Shown in pieces: positions 8,986 through 17,699 of a DNA stretch of 64,000 bases (the first letter of the stretch is position 1; each line of letters begins with the position of its first letter). The position numbers were made by a program, and so were the translations under genes. The stretch comes from Olavius algarvensis Delta 4 endosymbiont (GTDB lineage: Bacteria > Desulfobacterota > Desulfobacteria > Desulfobacterales > CAJINA01). The notes under the pieces are model-generated. The model saw only the letters and a program-made list of their open reading frames with translations. It searched no databases and had not been told where the DNA came from. The stretch is from contig CAJINA010000246.1 in NCBI GenBank assembly GCA_905176665.1, positions 22,232-86,231 of the forward strand. The letters run 5' to 3'.

Positions 8986-9729
8986 TCAAAGGAGGTAGTC
9001 TTGCTTTACATGGTGCAGCGCCCTGAAAATGTTGCCCCTGATTTTTCGGTTGGTGCGGTAAAGATCCGTCAGCATTTTCTTGACCGCGTACCGTTTGGAC
9101 TGCTTGGCCGAGGGGCAGGCAGTCTCAAACACTGGAAACTCCATCAACTCTGAAAACTTGCGTATAATATCCTCGTCCAAAAAAGCCAGGGGTCGAATGA
9201 TGGTCATGGCCCCTTTGAAAAATTCCTGCCGGGGAGCCATGGTACTGATCTCGCCGGCGTAAAACATATTGAGAAACAAGGTCTCAATGATGTCATCTTT
9301 GTGGTGTCCCAGGGCCAGTTTGCGGGCGCCGATGTCTTCGGCCAGTTCAAAAAGCCGCTTCCGCCGCAGCCGTGAACATAAAAAACAGGGGTTTTCCCTG
9401 TTTTCCGCGCTGTGCGCAACCAGACCGTGGTCCGTATATTCGACAATCAGTTGGATGCCGATATCATCGCAATAGGCAGCCAGTCGGTCGGCGAATCCAT
9501 TTTCAAAGCCGGGATCAATGTAGATGGCAGTCAGGTCATAATCTACCGGAATATGTTTGAGCCGGTTTTTCAATATCCAGCAGAGTGTCAGGCTGTCTTT
9601 GCCACCCGACAAGCCGACGGCCAGTTTTTCCCCAGCCGCAATCATGTCATAGGTGTGGATGGCTTTACCGACACCGCTGTTGATCGCCCTGTAGACGAAC
9701 GTTCTATTCCTTCTCTGGCTGATCTTCAT
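8986..9729 (-). CDS. ttcA: TtcA-like tRNA 2-thiocytidine synthetase (PP-loop ATPase)
   Basis: PP-loop ATPase of the TtcA/TtuA family, which activates and thiolates tRNA bases. The PP-loop SGGKDS is at residues 41-46. C115 and C118 (NPCFLC) plus a later cysteine in FETACPSAK match the three iron-sulfur ligands of TtcA. GHHKDDIIETLFLNMFY is the conserved TtcA helix region. At 247 residues it is somewhat shorter than E. coli TtcA but similar to many deltaproteobacterial members. The start overlaps the end of rpoZ by 26 bases and folE2 follows 36 bases downstream, so translational coupling is likely. Substrate (cytidine 32 or another base) is not settled by sequence alone. Confidence 0.85.
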   Translation of the reverse strand: MKISQRRNRTFVYRAINSGVGKAIHTYDMIAAGEKLAVGLSGGKDSLTLCWILKNRLKHIPVDYDLTAIYIDPGFENGFADRLAAYCDDIGIQLIVEYTDHGLVAHSAENRENPCFLCSRLRRKRLFELAEDIGARKLALGHHKDDIIETLFLNMFYAGEISTMAPRQEFFKGAMTIIRPLAFLDEDIIRKFSELMEFPVFETACPSAKQSKRYAVKKMLTDLYRTNRKIRGNIFRALHHVKQDYLL

Positions 9730-9922
9730 CCCCTGGCAGCTGCACGGTCACTTTTCCGGCGGCGATTTCGCGCAGTGACACGACAATGTCTTCATTTTTC
9801 GGGGAGTTTACCAGATAATCCGATCCTTCGCGGATCTGTCGCACTCGCTTTGAAACCATATTGACCAGCAGAAACCGGTTGGGTATCCTTTTCAGGCAAT
9901 CTTCAACTGTAACTCGCGCCAT
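9704..9922 (-). CDS. rpoZ: DNA-directed RNA polymerase omega subunit
   Basis: Small subunit that aids RNA polymerase assembly. The 72-residue protein starts MARVTVEDCLKRIPNRFLLV and contains the family pattern VNMVSKRVRQI, then KNEDIVVSLREIAAGKV. The ATG at 9922 is chosen because MARVTVEDCL is the family N-terminus and AGGAGG lies upstream; a longer frame to 9949 adds nine non-conserved residues. It ends in TAG within the ttcA gene. Confidence 0.95.
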   Translation of the reverse strand: MARVTVEDCLKRIPNRFLLVNMVSKRVRQIREGSDYLVNSPKNEDIVVSLREIAAGKVTVQLPGDEDQPEKE

Positions 9923-10009
9923 GGGCGTCCTCCTTATGGGTAGATTCACGGTTCCAGGCTAAAACCCCTTGAACCGCTGAACCTTTGAACCTTTTTTTTA
10001 TGTTATTTT

Positions 10010-10477
10010 TTACAGGATTTCAACTAGTTCGTAATTTCTTTTGCCACCAGGGGCCTGCACGGTAATTTCGTCGCCCGGTTTTTTACCCAGCATGGCCTTC
10101 CCCAGTGGTGATGTAACGGATATCATTCCTTTTTCGATGTCCGATTCGTCCGGGCCGACTATCTGATACTCGACACTCTCCTCCGTGTCAATATTTTCCA
10201 GCACCACGCGACTGGCGAATACAACTTTGTCTCTAGGCAAAGCAGTCGGGTCAATGACATCCGCACTGGATATCTTGTAAGTCAGTTCGTTTATGCGGCC
10301 TTCGATGAATCCCTGGCGATCCTTGGCCGCTTCAAACTCGGCATTTTCCGATAAGTCACCGTGGGCGCGGGCTTCCTCGATGGCCTTGATATTTTCAGGG
10401 CGCTCGACCGTTTTCAGGCGGGCCAGTTCTTTTTTGAGTTTTTCATACCCCTGTTTGGTAATCGGCGTCCTTTCCAA
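10010..10477 (-). CDS. greA: Transcription elongation factor GreA
   Basis: Binds the RNA polymerase secondary channel and rescues backtracked complexes by stimulating transcript cleavage. The N-terminal coiled-coil carries PITKQGYEKLKKELARLK and EARAHGDLSENAEFEAAKD with the acidic tip (D, E), and the C-terminal FKBP-like domain has SPLGKAMLGKKPGDE. The start is taken as TTG at 10477, ten bases after AAGGAG; this gives 155 residues, the standard GreA length. A longer in-frame reading to 10549 adds 24 residues that do not belong to GreA. Probably the last gene of the lon-tsaB-psd-greA run. Confidence 0.95.
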   Translation of the reverse strand: MERTPITKQGYEKLKKELARLKTVERPENIKAIEEARAHGDLSENAEFEAAKDRQGFIEGRINELTYKISSADVIDPTALPRDKVVFASRVVLENIDTEESVEYQIVGPDESDIEKGMISVTSPLGKAMLGKKPGDEITVQAPGGKRNYELVEIL

Positions 10478-10597
10478 TCCCTTTAATCTCCTTCCGGCTG
10501 ACTTCTTGGCGAAACTACAAGAAACAGCAACGGAGCAGCCAATCATCACCTGCTCCGGTAATAGATTACGTTTTTTGGCGCCCCCCCGGCGAACGAG

Positions 10598-11254
10598 CTA
10601 ATCGATCATACCGAGAACGGTTGTACCGGCTCTGACCTTCTGGCCGTTCTCTACCTGGACCCGGGCCCGTTCGGGCAGATAGATATCCAGACGCGAGCCG
10701 AAACATATCATGCCGAAACGATCCCCTTTGGCAACGCGGTCGCCCGGCTTGAGGTTACAGATGATACGCCGGGCTATGAGCCCGGCAACCTGGACAAAAC
10801 AGATCCGTTTACCCCTGTCGGTTGTCAGCGTGATGGCATTGTATTCATTATCCAATGACGCTTTGTCCAAGTTCGCCGAAAAGAATTTTCCGGGGTTGTA
10901 GCGTATCCCGGATATTGTCCCGCTAAATGGAATCCGATTCACGTGCACGTTGAACACTGACATGAAGATGCTGATTTTATTACATCTCTCAGGAAAATGC
11001 GGGGAGTTGTCCAACGACTCCACCTTGATGATCTTCCCATCCGCCGGCGCCAGCACGGCACCTTTGATGTCCGGTGCCATCCGCTCTGGGTTTCTGAAAA
11101 ACCAGGCGATAAAAGCGATGGACACCGCCCCTACCCAAACAAGCAGCCCCATTCCGGCCAGGGCGAAGGCCACCGTCAACACAACCGCGGCGAGTAGAAA
11201 TATGAATCCCGGACGGGCCAGCTTAACGGCTTTTTGTCGCATCGGATTTTCCAT
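10598..11254 (-). CDS. psd: Phosphatidylserine decarboxylase proenzyme
   Basis: Converts phosphatidylserine to phosphatidylethanolamine at the membrane and self-cleaves to form a pyruvoyl group. It is the short (about 220-residue) form common in Desulfobacterota. Two membrane segments near residues 14-50 are followed by WFFRNPER, LAPADGKI, and FNVHVNRIPFSGTI. The self-cleavage site is the GS in FGMICFGSRLDIYLP near the C-terminus, so the alpha chain is only about 35 residues. The ATG at 11254 follows AGGGA; another start at 11275 is possible. pssA is not adjacent here. Confidence 0.93.
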   Translation of the reverse strand: MENPMRQKAVKLARPGFIFLLAAVVLTVAFALAGMGLLVWVGAVSIAFIAWFFRNPERMAPDIKGAVLAPADGKIIKVESLDNSPHFPERCNKISIFMSVFNVHVNRIPFSGTISGIRYNPGKFFSANLDKASLDNEYNAITLTTDRGKRICFVQVAGLIARRIICNLKPGDRVAKGDRFGMICFGSRLDIYLPERARVQVENGQKVRAGTTVLGMID

Positions 11255-11338
11255 GGCTACATTCCCTGGGACCACCCGGTATGTTGAACCGCGCGGACGG
11301 ACTGTTTAATTATTTAAAAGCGTAGGGGTTGTCAATAG

Positions 11339-12061
11339 TTACCGCATTTTATTGTACTCTGCGTCGGAACGGCGAATATAGTTGGGTACCAGTTCCACGG
11401 TGCGACCGGGGTCCCCGGCCGCCAGTTTCCGTAGAGCCAGGCGGGCGATGGACGCCGCCCGGATATGGTTCTCGTCTCCCTCGGCAAACCGGGCGTTTTT
11501 GCCGGCCTGGTCCGCAATGATATCCCGGTAAACCATCGCACCGCTGCCGATATAAAAGCAGGGACCGTCAATCGGGGCAACGGCCAACTGCGGGGCCACC
11601 ACCGCTTCGCTGGTCAGCTTCGTGACCTCACCATCGGAGACAGCATAACGGGCGGCATAGACCTCCCCGCGACGCGCATCCAGCAGGCAGCAGATCTGCC
11701 CGGACACATGCGTCACCTGGTTGGCAAGGGCATCCAGGCTGGACACACCCACGGCCGGTTTGCGCGTAGCCGCAGCCAGGCCTTTCACCGCTGCCATGCC
11801 GATACGCAGCCCGGTAAACGTACCCGGCCCGGCATCCACGGCAAAGGCCGCCACCCGGTCGAGCGTCACAGCCGCCTGTTCCAGTAGGCGATCCACCATG
11901 GTGGCCAGGTGCTTCGCGTGGGTTTGCTTCCCGGAGTAGTTCAGCTCGGCGATGGTGCCGTTTTGATCTGCCAGGGCCACGCTGCAGGTGCTGGTAGCCG
12001 TATCCACCGCCAGTAGCGTCAAGCTGTTGCTGTTATTTTCTTTTTTTAGATGACCGGGCAC
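11339..12061 (-). CDS. tsaB: TsaB, tRNA N6-threonylcarbamoyladenosine synthesis partner
   Basis: Non-catalytic actin-like ATPase-fold partner of TsaD and TsaE in making t6A37 of ANN-decoding tRNAs. Recognised by LLAVDTATSTCSVAL at the start, the KQTHAKHLATMVDRLLEQA segment, AVDAGPGTFTGLRIGMAAVKGLA and the central LLDARRGEVYAARY motif. The length of 240 residues is normal. Its ATG lies inside the 3' end of lon with a 29-base overlap, so the two are probably translationally coupled. Confidence 0.93.
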   Translation of the reverse strand: MPGHLKKENNSNSLTLLAVDTATSTCSVALADQNGTIAELNYSGKQTHAKHLATMVDRLLEQAAVTLDRVAAFAVDAGPGTFTGLRIGMAAVKGLAAATRKPAVGVSSLDALANQVTHVSGQICCLLDARRGEVYAARYAVSDGEVTKLTSEAVVAPQLAVAPIDGPCFYIGSGAMVYRDIIADQAGKNARFAEGDENHIRAASIARLALRKLAAGDPGRTVELVPNYIRRSDAEYNKMR

Positions 12062-14441
12062 GCGGCCTACCCTTTTCCAGCGCCAGGGGAATCACCTCAT
12101 CCATATTGTTGACGGTGACAAAGCGGAGCTTGCGCCTGACGTTGGCCGGAATTTTAACCAGGTCGCGCTTGTTCTTCTCGGGTAGAATCACAGTCTGAAT
12201 ACCGGCGCGCAGCGCGCCCAGGGTCTTTTCCTTCAAGCCGCCGATGGGCAGGACCCGACCACGCAGGGTGATCTCCCCGGTCATGGCCACATCCTTGTTA
12301 ACCGGCGTGTTGGTCAGCACCGATATCAGCGCCGTGGCAATGGCGATGCCGGCCGATGGGCCATCCTTGGGAGTGGCCCCGGCCGGCACATGGATGTGGA
12401 TATCGACGTTTTCAAGCAGGCTTTCTTTAATCTTGAATTTTTTCAAGTTGGCCCGGGTATAGCTCAGGGCCGCCCGGGCGGATTCCTGCATCACATCGCC
12501 TAGCTGTCCGGTCACGATCAATTCACCCTTGCCTCCAATCAAGGCGGCCTCGATGTACAGGGGCTCTCCTCCGGAAGGCGTCCAGGCCAGCCCGGTGGAG
12601 AGGCCGACTTGACTGGCCTCCTTATCCAGTTCCGGAATAAATACCGGTGGTCCCAGATACTTATGCAGATTCTGGCGGGTGATGTTGAATTTCCCCTTTT
12701 TACCCTCGGCAATTTTACGGGCAATCTTGCGGCAGATCCTCCCAATGGTTCTCTCCAGGTTCCGGAGCCCCGCTTCGAGGGTATATTCGTTGATAATCGT
12801 CCGCAGTGCTCCCGGGCTGATGGCAAAATTTCTGGGTTTCAGTCCGTTTTCCTTGATCTGGCACGGTATCAGAAAGGCAGTCGCGATCTTTTCCTTCTCT
12901 TCCTGGGTGTAGCCCGAAAGGGAAATTACCTCCATGCGGTCCAGCAGCGCCGATGGAATCGTATCGGTCATGTTGGCGGTCAGGATAAAGATCACTTCCG
13001 ATAAATCGAACGGCAGGTTGAGATAGTGGTCACTGAATTCCGAATTCTGCTCGGGATCGAGGGCTTCCAGCAGAGCGGATGAAGGATCTCCCCTAAAATC
13101 GGCTCCGAGTTTGCCAATCTCGTCCATCATAAAGATCGGGTTATTGGTGCCGCTTTGCTTCAGTCCTTGAATAATCCGGCCGGGCAGCGCCCCAATATAG
13201 GTTCGCCGGTGACCGCGAATCTCCGCTTCGTTCCTGATGCCGCCCAGTGAGATGCGGACGTATTTGCGCTTCATGGCCCGGGCAATGGCCTGACCCAGTG
13301 AGGTTTTACCCACTCCGGGAGGGCCGACAAAACAGAGAATCGGTCCTTTCATTTTAGGGTTGAGCTTCTTGACGCTCAGGTACTCAAGAATGCGGTTCTT
13401 GATCTTTTCGAGCCCGTAGTGGTCCTTGTCCAGAACTTCCTTGGCGCGCTGGATACTGATGCCGCTTTTAGAAGATTTGCTCCAGGGCAGTTCCACCAAC
13501 CAGTCCAGATAGGTTCGCACCACTGAAGACTCGGCGGATTCGGGGTGCATCTGTTCCAAACGCTTCAACTGCTTGCCCGCTTCCTCGCGAACCTTGGTCG
13601 GCATGCGGGCTTTTTTGATTTTGGACTTGTAATCCTTGATTTCCTGAACACGTTCATCACTCTCACCCAATTCGCGGTGAATGGCGCGCACCTGTTCGCG
13701 TAGAAAATAATCGCGCTGGCTTTTGGAAATTTCATCACGCACATCGGACTGAATTTTGGCCTGCATCGAGGAAAGTTCGACTTCCTTTGAGAGAATGTCG
13801 TTTATCTTGCGCAGGCGATCCAACGAGTCCAGGGTCTCGAGCAGGGCCTGGGCATCCTCGATGCGCATCTTCAGATTCGAGGCGACCAGGTCGGCCAGTT
13901 TGCCGGGATCTTCGATACTTTCAAGGATGGTCCCGATCTCATTGGTCAGTTCACCCCTGAGGGCCAGAATCTTTTCCGACTGTTCACGTACGTTGCGCAT
14001 GAGGGCTTCGGTCTCGACGCTGATTGACGGGGTCGGTTCTTCGGCAATAATTTCCACATCAACCTTGTAGAGGGGACGTTTGCGCACATACTTTGTGATT
14101 TTGGCCTTGGCAACGCCCTGGACGAGAGCTTTGACCCGGCCATCGGGGAGTTTGAGCATTCGCAAGATACGCCCGACGGTACCCACGGAATAAATATCGT
14201 CCGGGGTCGGGTTTTCGATCCCGGGGTCTTTCTGGGTGGACAGCATCATGATACTGTCCTTCTCAACGGCCGACTCCACGGCGTTGATCGATTTATCGCG
14301 GCCCACAAACAGCGGCATCAGCATATCCGTAAAGATCACCACGTCCCTCACCGGCATCAACGGCATGGACGTCGGCAGGTCCTCATCAAAATCATCGTCA
14401 TCGATAATGCTTATCAGATCGTCTTTGTCTGTTTCGCCCAT
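12033..14441 (-). CDS. lon: ATP-dependent protease Lon
   Basis: Cytosolic AAA+ serine protease. The N-terminal LON substrate domain starts with LPLMPVRDVVIFTDMLMPL-like sequence. Walker A is GPPGVGKT, Walker B lies in IFMMDEIGKL, and the catalytic dyad is S696 in KDGPSAG and K739 in GGLKEKTLGALRAG. The length of 802 residues is typical. The ATG at 14441 has GGAGAAAAG directly upstream. A 16-residue acidic stretch near residues 6-22 precedes the domain, and the C-terminus is basic. I see no heat-shock consensus upstream. Confidence 0.97.
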   Translation of the reverse strand: MGETDKDDLISIIDDDDFDEDLPTSMPLMPVRDVVIFTDMLMPLFVGRDKSINAVESAVEKDSIMMLSTQKDPGIENPTPDDIYSVGTVGRILRMLKLPDGRVKALVQGVAKAKITKYVRKRPLYKVDVEIIAEEPTPSISVETEALMRNVREQSEKILALRGELTNEIGTILESIEDPGKLADLVASNLKMRIEDAQALLETLDSLDRLRKINDILSKEVELSSMQAKIQSDVRDEISKSQRDYFLREQVRAIHRELGESDERVQEIKDYKSKIKKARMPTKVREEAGKQLKRLEQMHPESAESSVVRTYLDWLVELPWSKSSKSGISIQRAKEVLDKDHYGLEKIKNRILEYLSVKKLNPKMKGPILCFVGPPGVGKTSLGQAIARAMKRKYVRISLGGIRNEAEIRGHRRTYIGALPGRIIQGLKQSGTNNPIFMMDEIGKLGADFRGDPSSALLEALDPEQNSEFSDHYLNLPFDLSEVIFILTANMTDTIPSALLDRMEVISLSGYTQEEKEKIATAFLIPCQIKENGLKPRNFAISPGALRTIINEYTLEAGLRNLERTIGRICRKIARKIAEGKKGKFNITRQNLHKYLGPPVFIPELDKEASQVGLSTGLAWTPSGGEPLYIEAALIGGKGELIVTGQLGDVMQESARAALSYTRANLKKFKIKESLLENVDIHIHVPAGATPKDGPSAGIAIATALISVLTNTPVNKDVAMTGEITLRGRVLPIGGLKEKTLGALRAGIQTVILPEKNKRDLVKIPANVRRKLRFVTVNNMDEVIPLALEKGRPRARSSKKRK

Positions 14442-14610
14442 CTTTTCTCCAACCCCTGTTCCGATCCACGTGCCGCTGCGTCCTCGGGCTCAGTGTGTAT
14501 CAACGTCATTAACTGAAAATGTACCATCCGCCCAGTCCGGGCAGCCGTAATATACGTGCCTATTGCAAACCCTAAAGTTAAGACCGGTTTTTCCTTTTAC
14601 AATATCTATA

Positions 14611-14639
14611 TTGATTTATTTCTTTAAAACTAATATTTT
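14611..14639 (+). promoter_or_regulatory. Possible sigma-70 promoter of the prepilin peptidase gene
   Basis: TTGATT, 17 bases, TATTTT inside an AT-rich island (14570-14650) that stands out from the GC-rich surroundings; it lies about 45 bases before the ATG at 14683. Matches to consensus are moderate. Confidence 0.35.
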
Positions 14640-14682
14640 AACCGGAATAGTCGAACCATACCCCAATCGGAACGAATCCGCT

Positions 14683-15462
14683 ATGATGATATATGCTCTG
14701 GACGTTTTCATAGTTCTGGCCGGACTGTGCATCGGCAGTTTTCTGAATGTCTGTATTTACCGGCTGCCCAACCCCGATCAATCGATCGTCTTTCCCGGTT
14801 CACACTGCCCGATCTGCGATACGCCGATCCGGATGTATGACAATATCCCGGTCATCAGTTACCTGCTCCTGGCCGGGAAATGCCGCAGTTGCCGGACGCC
14901 CATTTCCATGCGTTATCCCATCGTGGAACTGCTGTCCGGGCTGACCGCACTCGCGGCCTTGCTGAAATTCGGTTATTCCTGGGAGGGTTTGGTCGTCTAT
15001 CTCTTTGTCGCCGTGATGCTGGTGGTGACATTTATAGACATCGATCACCAGAAGATACTCGATGTGATCACGCTGCCCGGGACCGTCATCTGCTTTCTGT
15101 GTTCATTCTTCGTGGACTGGATCACCTGGCAGCAGTCGCTGATCGGAATCCTGGCCGGCGGCGGCAGTCTCTATATAGTTGCCAAAAGCTATCTGCTGCT
15201 GACGGGTAAGATGGGCATGGGCGGCGGTGACATCAAGCTGCTGGCCATGATCGGCGGTCTTACCGGCTGGCAGGGTGTTCTGTTCACGATCTTCGCCGGG
15301 TCGGCGACGGGCACGGTCGCCGGCCTGATGTTGATTGCGGCCGGCCGATTTACCAACTTCAGGCGCAAGATTCCTTTCGGTCCTTTCCTGGCCTTCGGGG
15401 CCGTTACCTACCTGTTCTACGGCAAACCCATTTTCTATTGGTATATCGGGCTGTTTCATTAG
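14683..15462 (+). CDS. pilD: Prepilin peptidase / N-methyltransferase (PilD type)
   Basis: Inner-membrane aspartyl protease that removes the leader of type IV prepilins after the conserved glycine and methylates the new N-terminus. With the ATG at 14683 the protein has 259 residues. The cytoplasmic methyltransferase-associated loop carries two zinc CxxC pairs, C42-C45 and C67-C70. The catalytic aspartates are expected in the DIDHQKILD segment and in GMGGGDIKLLAMIGG. Several membrane segments follow. It is the only prepilin peptidase in the window and probably serves the pilins at 30-37 kb. It stands alone; the next operon has its own promoter. Confidence 0.95.
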   Translation: MMIYALDVFIVLAGLCIGSFLNVCIYRLPNPDQSIVFPGSHCPICDTPIRMYDNIPVISYLLLAGKCRSCRTPISMRYPIVELLSGLTALAALLKFGYSWEGLVVYLFVAVMLVVTFIDIDHQKILDVITLPGTVICFLCSFFVDWITWQQSLIGILAGGGSLYIVAKSYLLLTGKMGMGGGDIKLLAMIGGLTGWQGVLFTIFAGSATGTVAGLMLIAAGRFTNFRRKIPFGPFLAFGAVTYLFYGKPIFYWYIGLFH

Positions 15463-15668
15463 AACCTATCTCAAAAAAGAAAGACAGGTCTAACGCCGAC
15501 CGGGTGGCCGCCGCTGGAAGACATCTGCTTGCACATCCGCGCCTTTTCATAATTTCTGCCCATCACATTCCTTTGCATAGAAACCTGCTTAAAAAATATG
15601 ATTCAGTCAAATTATATCTGCATTTGGCCTCCGCTAATTAGTTTGCGCATAATTCACCCCTTTCCGAC

Positions 15669-15695
15669 TAAAGGAATGGGAGGTTCTGCCGATAT
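15669..15695 (+). promoter_or_regulatory. Sigma-28 (FliA)-type flagellar promoter
   Basis: TAAA, exactly 15 bases, GCCGATAT: a near-perfect match to the class 3 flagellar consensus (TAAA-N15-GCCGATAA). It ends 52 bases before the ATG of the HD-GYP regulator at 15748, the first gene of the motA-motB operon, which makes biological sense. Confidence 0.75.
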
Positions 15696-15747
15696 AGCTT
15701 AATGAAACGACACCTTTATTCAACGTGTAGGTTTTTGGACCCAAACC

Positions 15748-16920
15748 ATGAACATACTCATCGCCGATGATGACCTGGTGACGCTCAGGCTGCTGGAGAA
15801 ACACATCCAAGCCTGGGACCACCACGTCTACGCAGCCCAAAACGGACTGGATGCCTGGGATATCGCCAGCTCCACCGATCTGGATCTGGTCATAACCGAC
15901 TGGAAGATGCCCGGCCTGGATGGACTCGAATTGTGCCAGCGCATCCGGAATGCCGACCTTCCCGGATACATATACCTTATTATCGTCAGCGCTAAAAACA
16001 CCAACCAGGATATCGTGACCGGCCTGCGCGGCGGGATAGATGACTACATCACCAAGCCTTTCGATTTCAATGAATTGCGAGAGAGAATCGCTACCGGTGA
16101 ACGGATTGTGGCCCTGGAGCAGGAGCTGCGCAACAAGTATGAAATCATTGAAAAAAACTATTTCCAGACCATCCGCATGTTTTCGAACCTGATCGAGGTC
16201 TTCAACGAGGATCTGGGTGGGCACTGCCGGCGTGTGGCCAAAACTGCCCTGAAGGTGGCCCAGCGCCATCCCCATGTGGATGAAACCGAATACCCGCTCA
16301 TCGAAGCCGGCGGACTTCTGCACGATATCGGAATGGTCGGCTTTCCCGATCACATGTTGTTGAAAAAAACGACCGAACTGCCGGGCGAAGACCTTACCCT
16401 TTATAAAAGCCACCCGGTGCAGGGGGAAATTATACTCCAGGAAGTCGAGTATTTACGTCCTCTGTCCAAAATCGTGCGCCAGCACCATGAACAGGTCAAC
16501 GGTCGGGGTTTTCCGGATGGGCTTTCCGGTGACCAGATTCCCCTGTCCGTCAGGATCATATCGGCAGCCTCGACCTACGACGGCCTGATTCACAAATGGG
16601 GGTACGGTTTTGAAGATGTGTCCGAGCGGCTGGTGTTGCAAAAGGGGTATCAACTCGATCCGGATATCGTGGACCTGGTGCTGGAGATCAATGTTGAAAA
16701 TATGCGCGCGGAAAAGAAACGCAACCATAAGATGGTACCGCTCGAAGATCTAGTGGACGGCATGGTCCTGGCAGAAAGCATTCGCCGTAAAACCGGCACC
16801 CTGCTCATGCCGGTGGACACTGTCGTCACACTTTCCACCCTGAATAAAATCATGAAATACGCTGAACTGGGAAATATCGGCAACGCCGTCATGGTCTACA
16901 AGGAGTCAATGAGGAAATAG
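15748..16920 (+). CDS. Response regulator with HD-GYP domain (likely c-di-GMP phosphodiesterase)
   Basis: N-terminal receiver (about residues 1-120) with phosphoacceptor D51 in VITDWKMPG and the KPF motif; then an HD-GYP domain with H192-D193 in LLHDIGMVGFPD and HHEQVNGRGFPDGLSG. The eponymous GYP is GFP here, a conservative change. HD-GYP proteins hydrolyse cyclic di-GMP, so phosphorylation may lower local c-di-GMP. An extra C-terminal domain of about 80 residues follows (PLEDLVDGMVLAESI). The gene ends 2 bases before motA behind a sigma-28-type promoter, so its most likely target is flagellar stator function. No partner kinase is adjacent. Confidence 0.88.
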   Translation: MNILIADDDLVTLRLLEKHIQAWDHHVYAAQNGLDAWDIASSTDLDLVITDWKMPGLDGLELCQRIRNADLPGYIYLIIVSAKNTNQDIVTGLRGGIDDYITKPFDFNELRERIATGERIVALEQELRNKYEIIEKNYFQTIRMFSNLIEVFNEDLGGHCRRVAKTALKVAQRHPHVDETEYPLIEAGGLLHDIGMVGFPDHMLLKKTTELPGEDLTLYKSHPVQGEIILQEVEYLRPLSKIVRQHHEQVNGRGFPDGLSGDQIPLSVRIISAASTYDGLIHKWGYGFEDVSERLVLQKGYQLDPDIVDLVLEINVENMRAEKKRNHKMVPLEDLVDGMVLAESIRRKTGTLLMPVDTVVTLSTLNKIMKYAELGNIGNAVMVYKESMRK

Positions 16921-16922
16921 AC

Positions 16923-17690
16923 ATGGATATCGCCACAATTATCGGATTGCTGGGAGGTACCAGCCTGGTTGTTTCTGCGATTATAATTGGTGGAAGTGCC
17001 CTTATTTTTATCAACGTTCCCGGCCTGTTAATCGTGCTTGGTGGAACCTTTGCGACAAATTTCATCAAATTTTCCATGAAAGATGTCCTAAGCTCAATGA
17101 AGGTTGCGATGAAAGCATTTCTGGTGAAATTGCAGCCGGCCGATGAAGTGATAGAAGAGATGATCAAATTTACGCGGATAGCGAAAAAAGAAGGGCTTAT
17201 CGCTCTGGAAAAAGAGGCCCCGGCCGATGAGTTCTCGGCCAAGGCCTTGCGCTATCTCTCCGATGGGTACGACGAGGGTCTCATTGAAGACATGCTGAAC
17301 AAGGATATCCTGCTGACGGTTCAGCGCCATGATCTGGGTCGCCGAATTTTCAAAGGTATGGGCAGCACGGCACCTGCTTTCGGTATGATCGGGACACTTA
17401 TCGGTCTGGTCCAGATGCTGGCCAACATGTCGGACCCGTCCAGTATCGGCCCGTCCATGGCCGTCGCCCTCCTGACAACCCTGTATGGTGCGGTGATCGC
17501 CAACTTGGTCTGTATGCCCATTGCAGACAAACTGCAAATGCGCAGCGAGGAAGAGCTGAACCAGAAAAAAATCATTCTTGACGCAACGGTGGCTATCAGC
17601 CGCGGCATCTCTCCGATGGTGCTCGAGGAAGCGTTAAAAGTCTATCTGTCTCCCAAAGACCGGGACAAAGTGGGCGAAAAAAAGGAATAG
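16923..17690 (+). CDS. motA: Flagellar stator protein MotA
   Basis: Inner-membrane subunit of the flagellar ion channel. Four membrane segments: two near the N-terminus (IATIIGLLGGTSLVV, then a second after VPGLLIVLGGTF), a cytoplasmic loop with charged residues that touch FliG (ALRYLSDGYDEGL region), and two near the C-terminus with GMIGTLIGLVQML and the MAVALLTTLYGAVIANLV pattern. The length of 255 residues is normal. It is joined to the HD-GYP regulator (2-base gap) and to motB (9-base gap). Proton versus sodium specificity cannot be decided from sequence by eye. Confidence 0.96.
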   Translation: MDIATIIGLLGGTSLVVSAIIIGGSALIFINVPGLLIVLGGTFATNFIKFSMKDVLSSMKVAMKAFLVKLQPADEVIEEMIKFTRIAKKEGLIALEKEAPADEFSAKALRYLSDGYDEGLIEDMLNKDILLTVQRHDLGRRIFKGMGSTAPAFGMIGTLIGLVQMLANMSDPSSIGPSMAVALLTTLYGAVIANLVCMPIADKLQMRSEEELNQKKIILDATVAISRGISPMVLEEALKVYLSPKDRDKVGEKKE

Positions 17691-17699
17691 GAACCTCGC

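Noticed and set aside
14442..14682. Heat-shock (sigma-32 or CIRCE) control before lon
   Set aside because: No convincing consensus on the minus strand; TTGATACACACTGAGCCC has only weak resemblance.
15463..15600. Fourth copy of the inverted-end repeat
   Set aside because: Only a left-end-like CTATCTCAAAAAAG is present; no matching right end follows within 300 bases, so it was not annotated as a copy.
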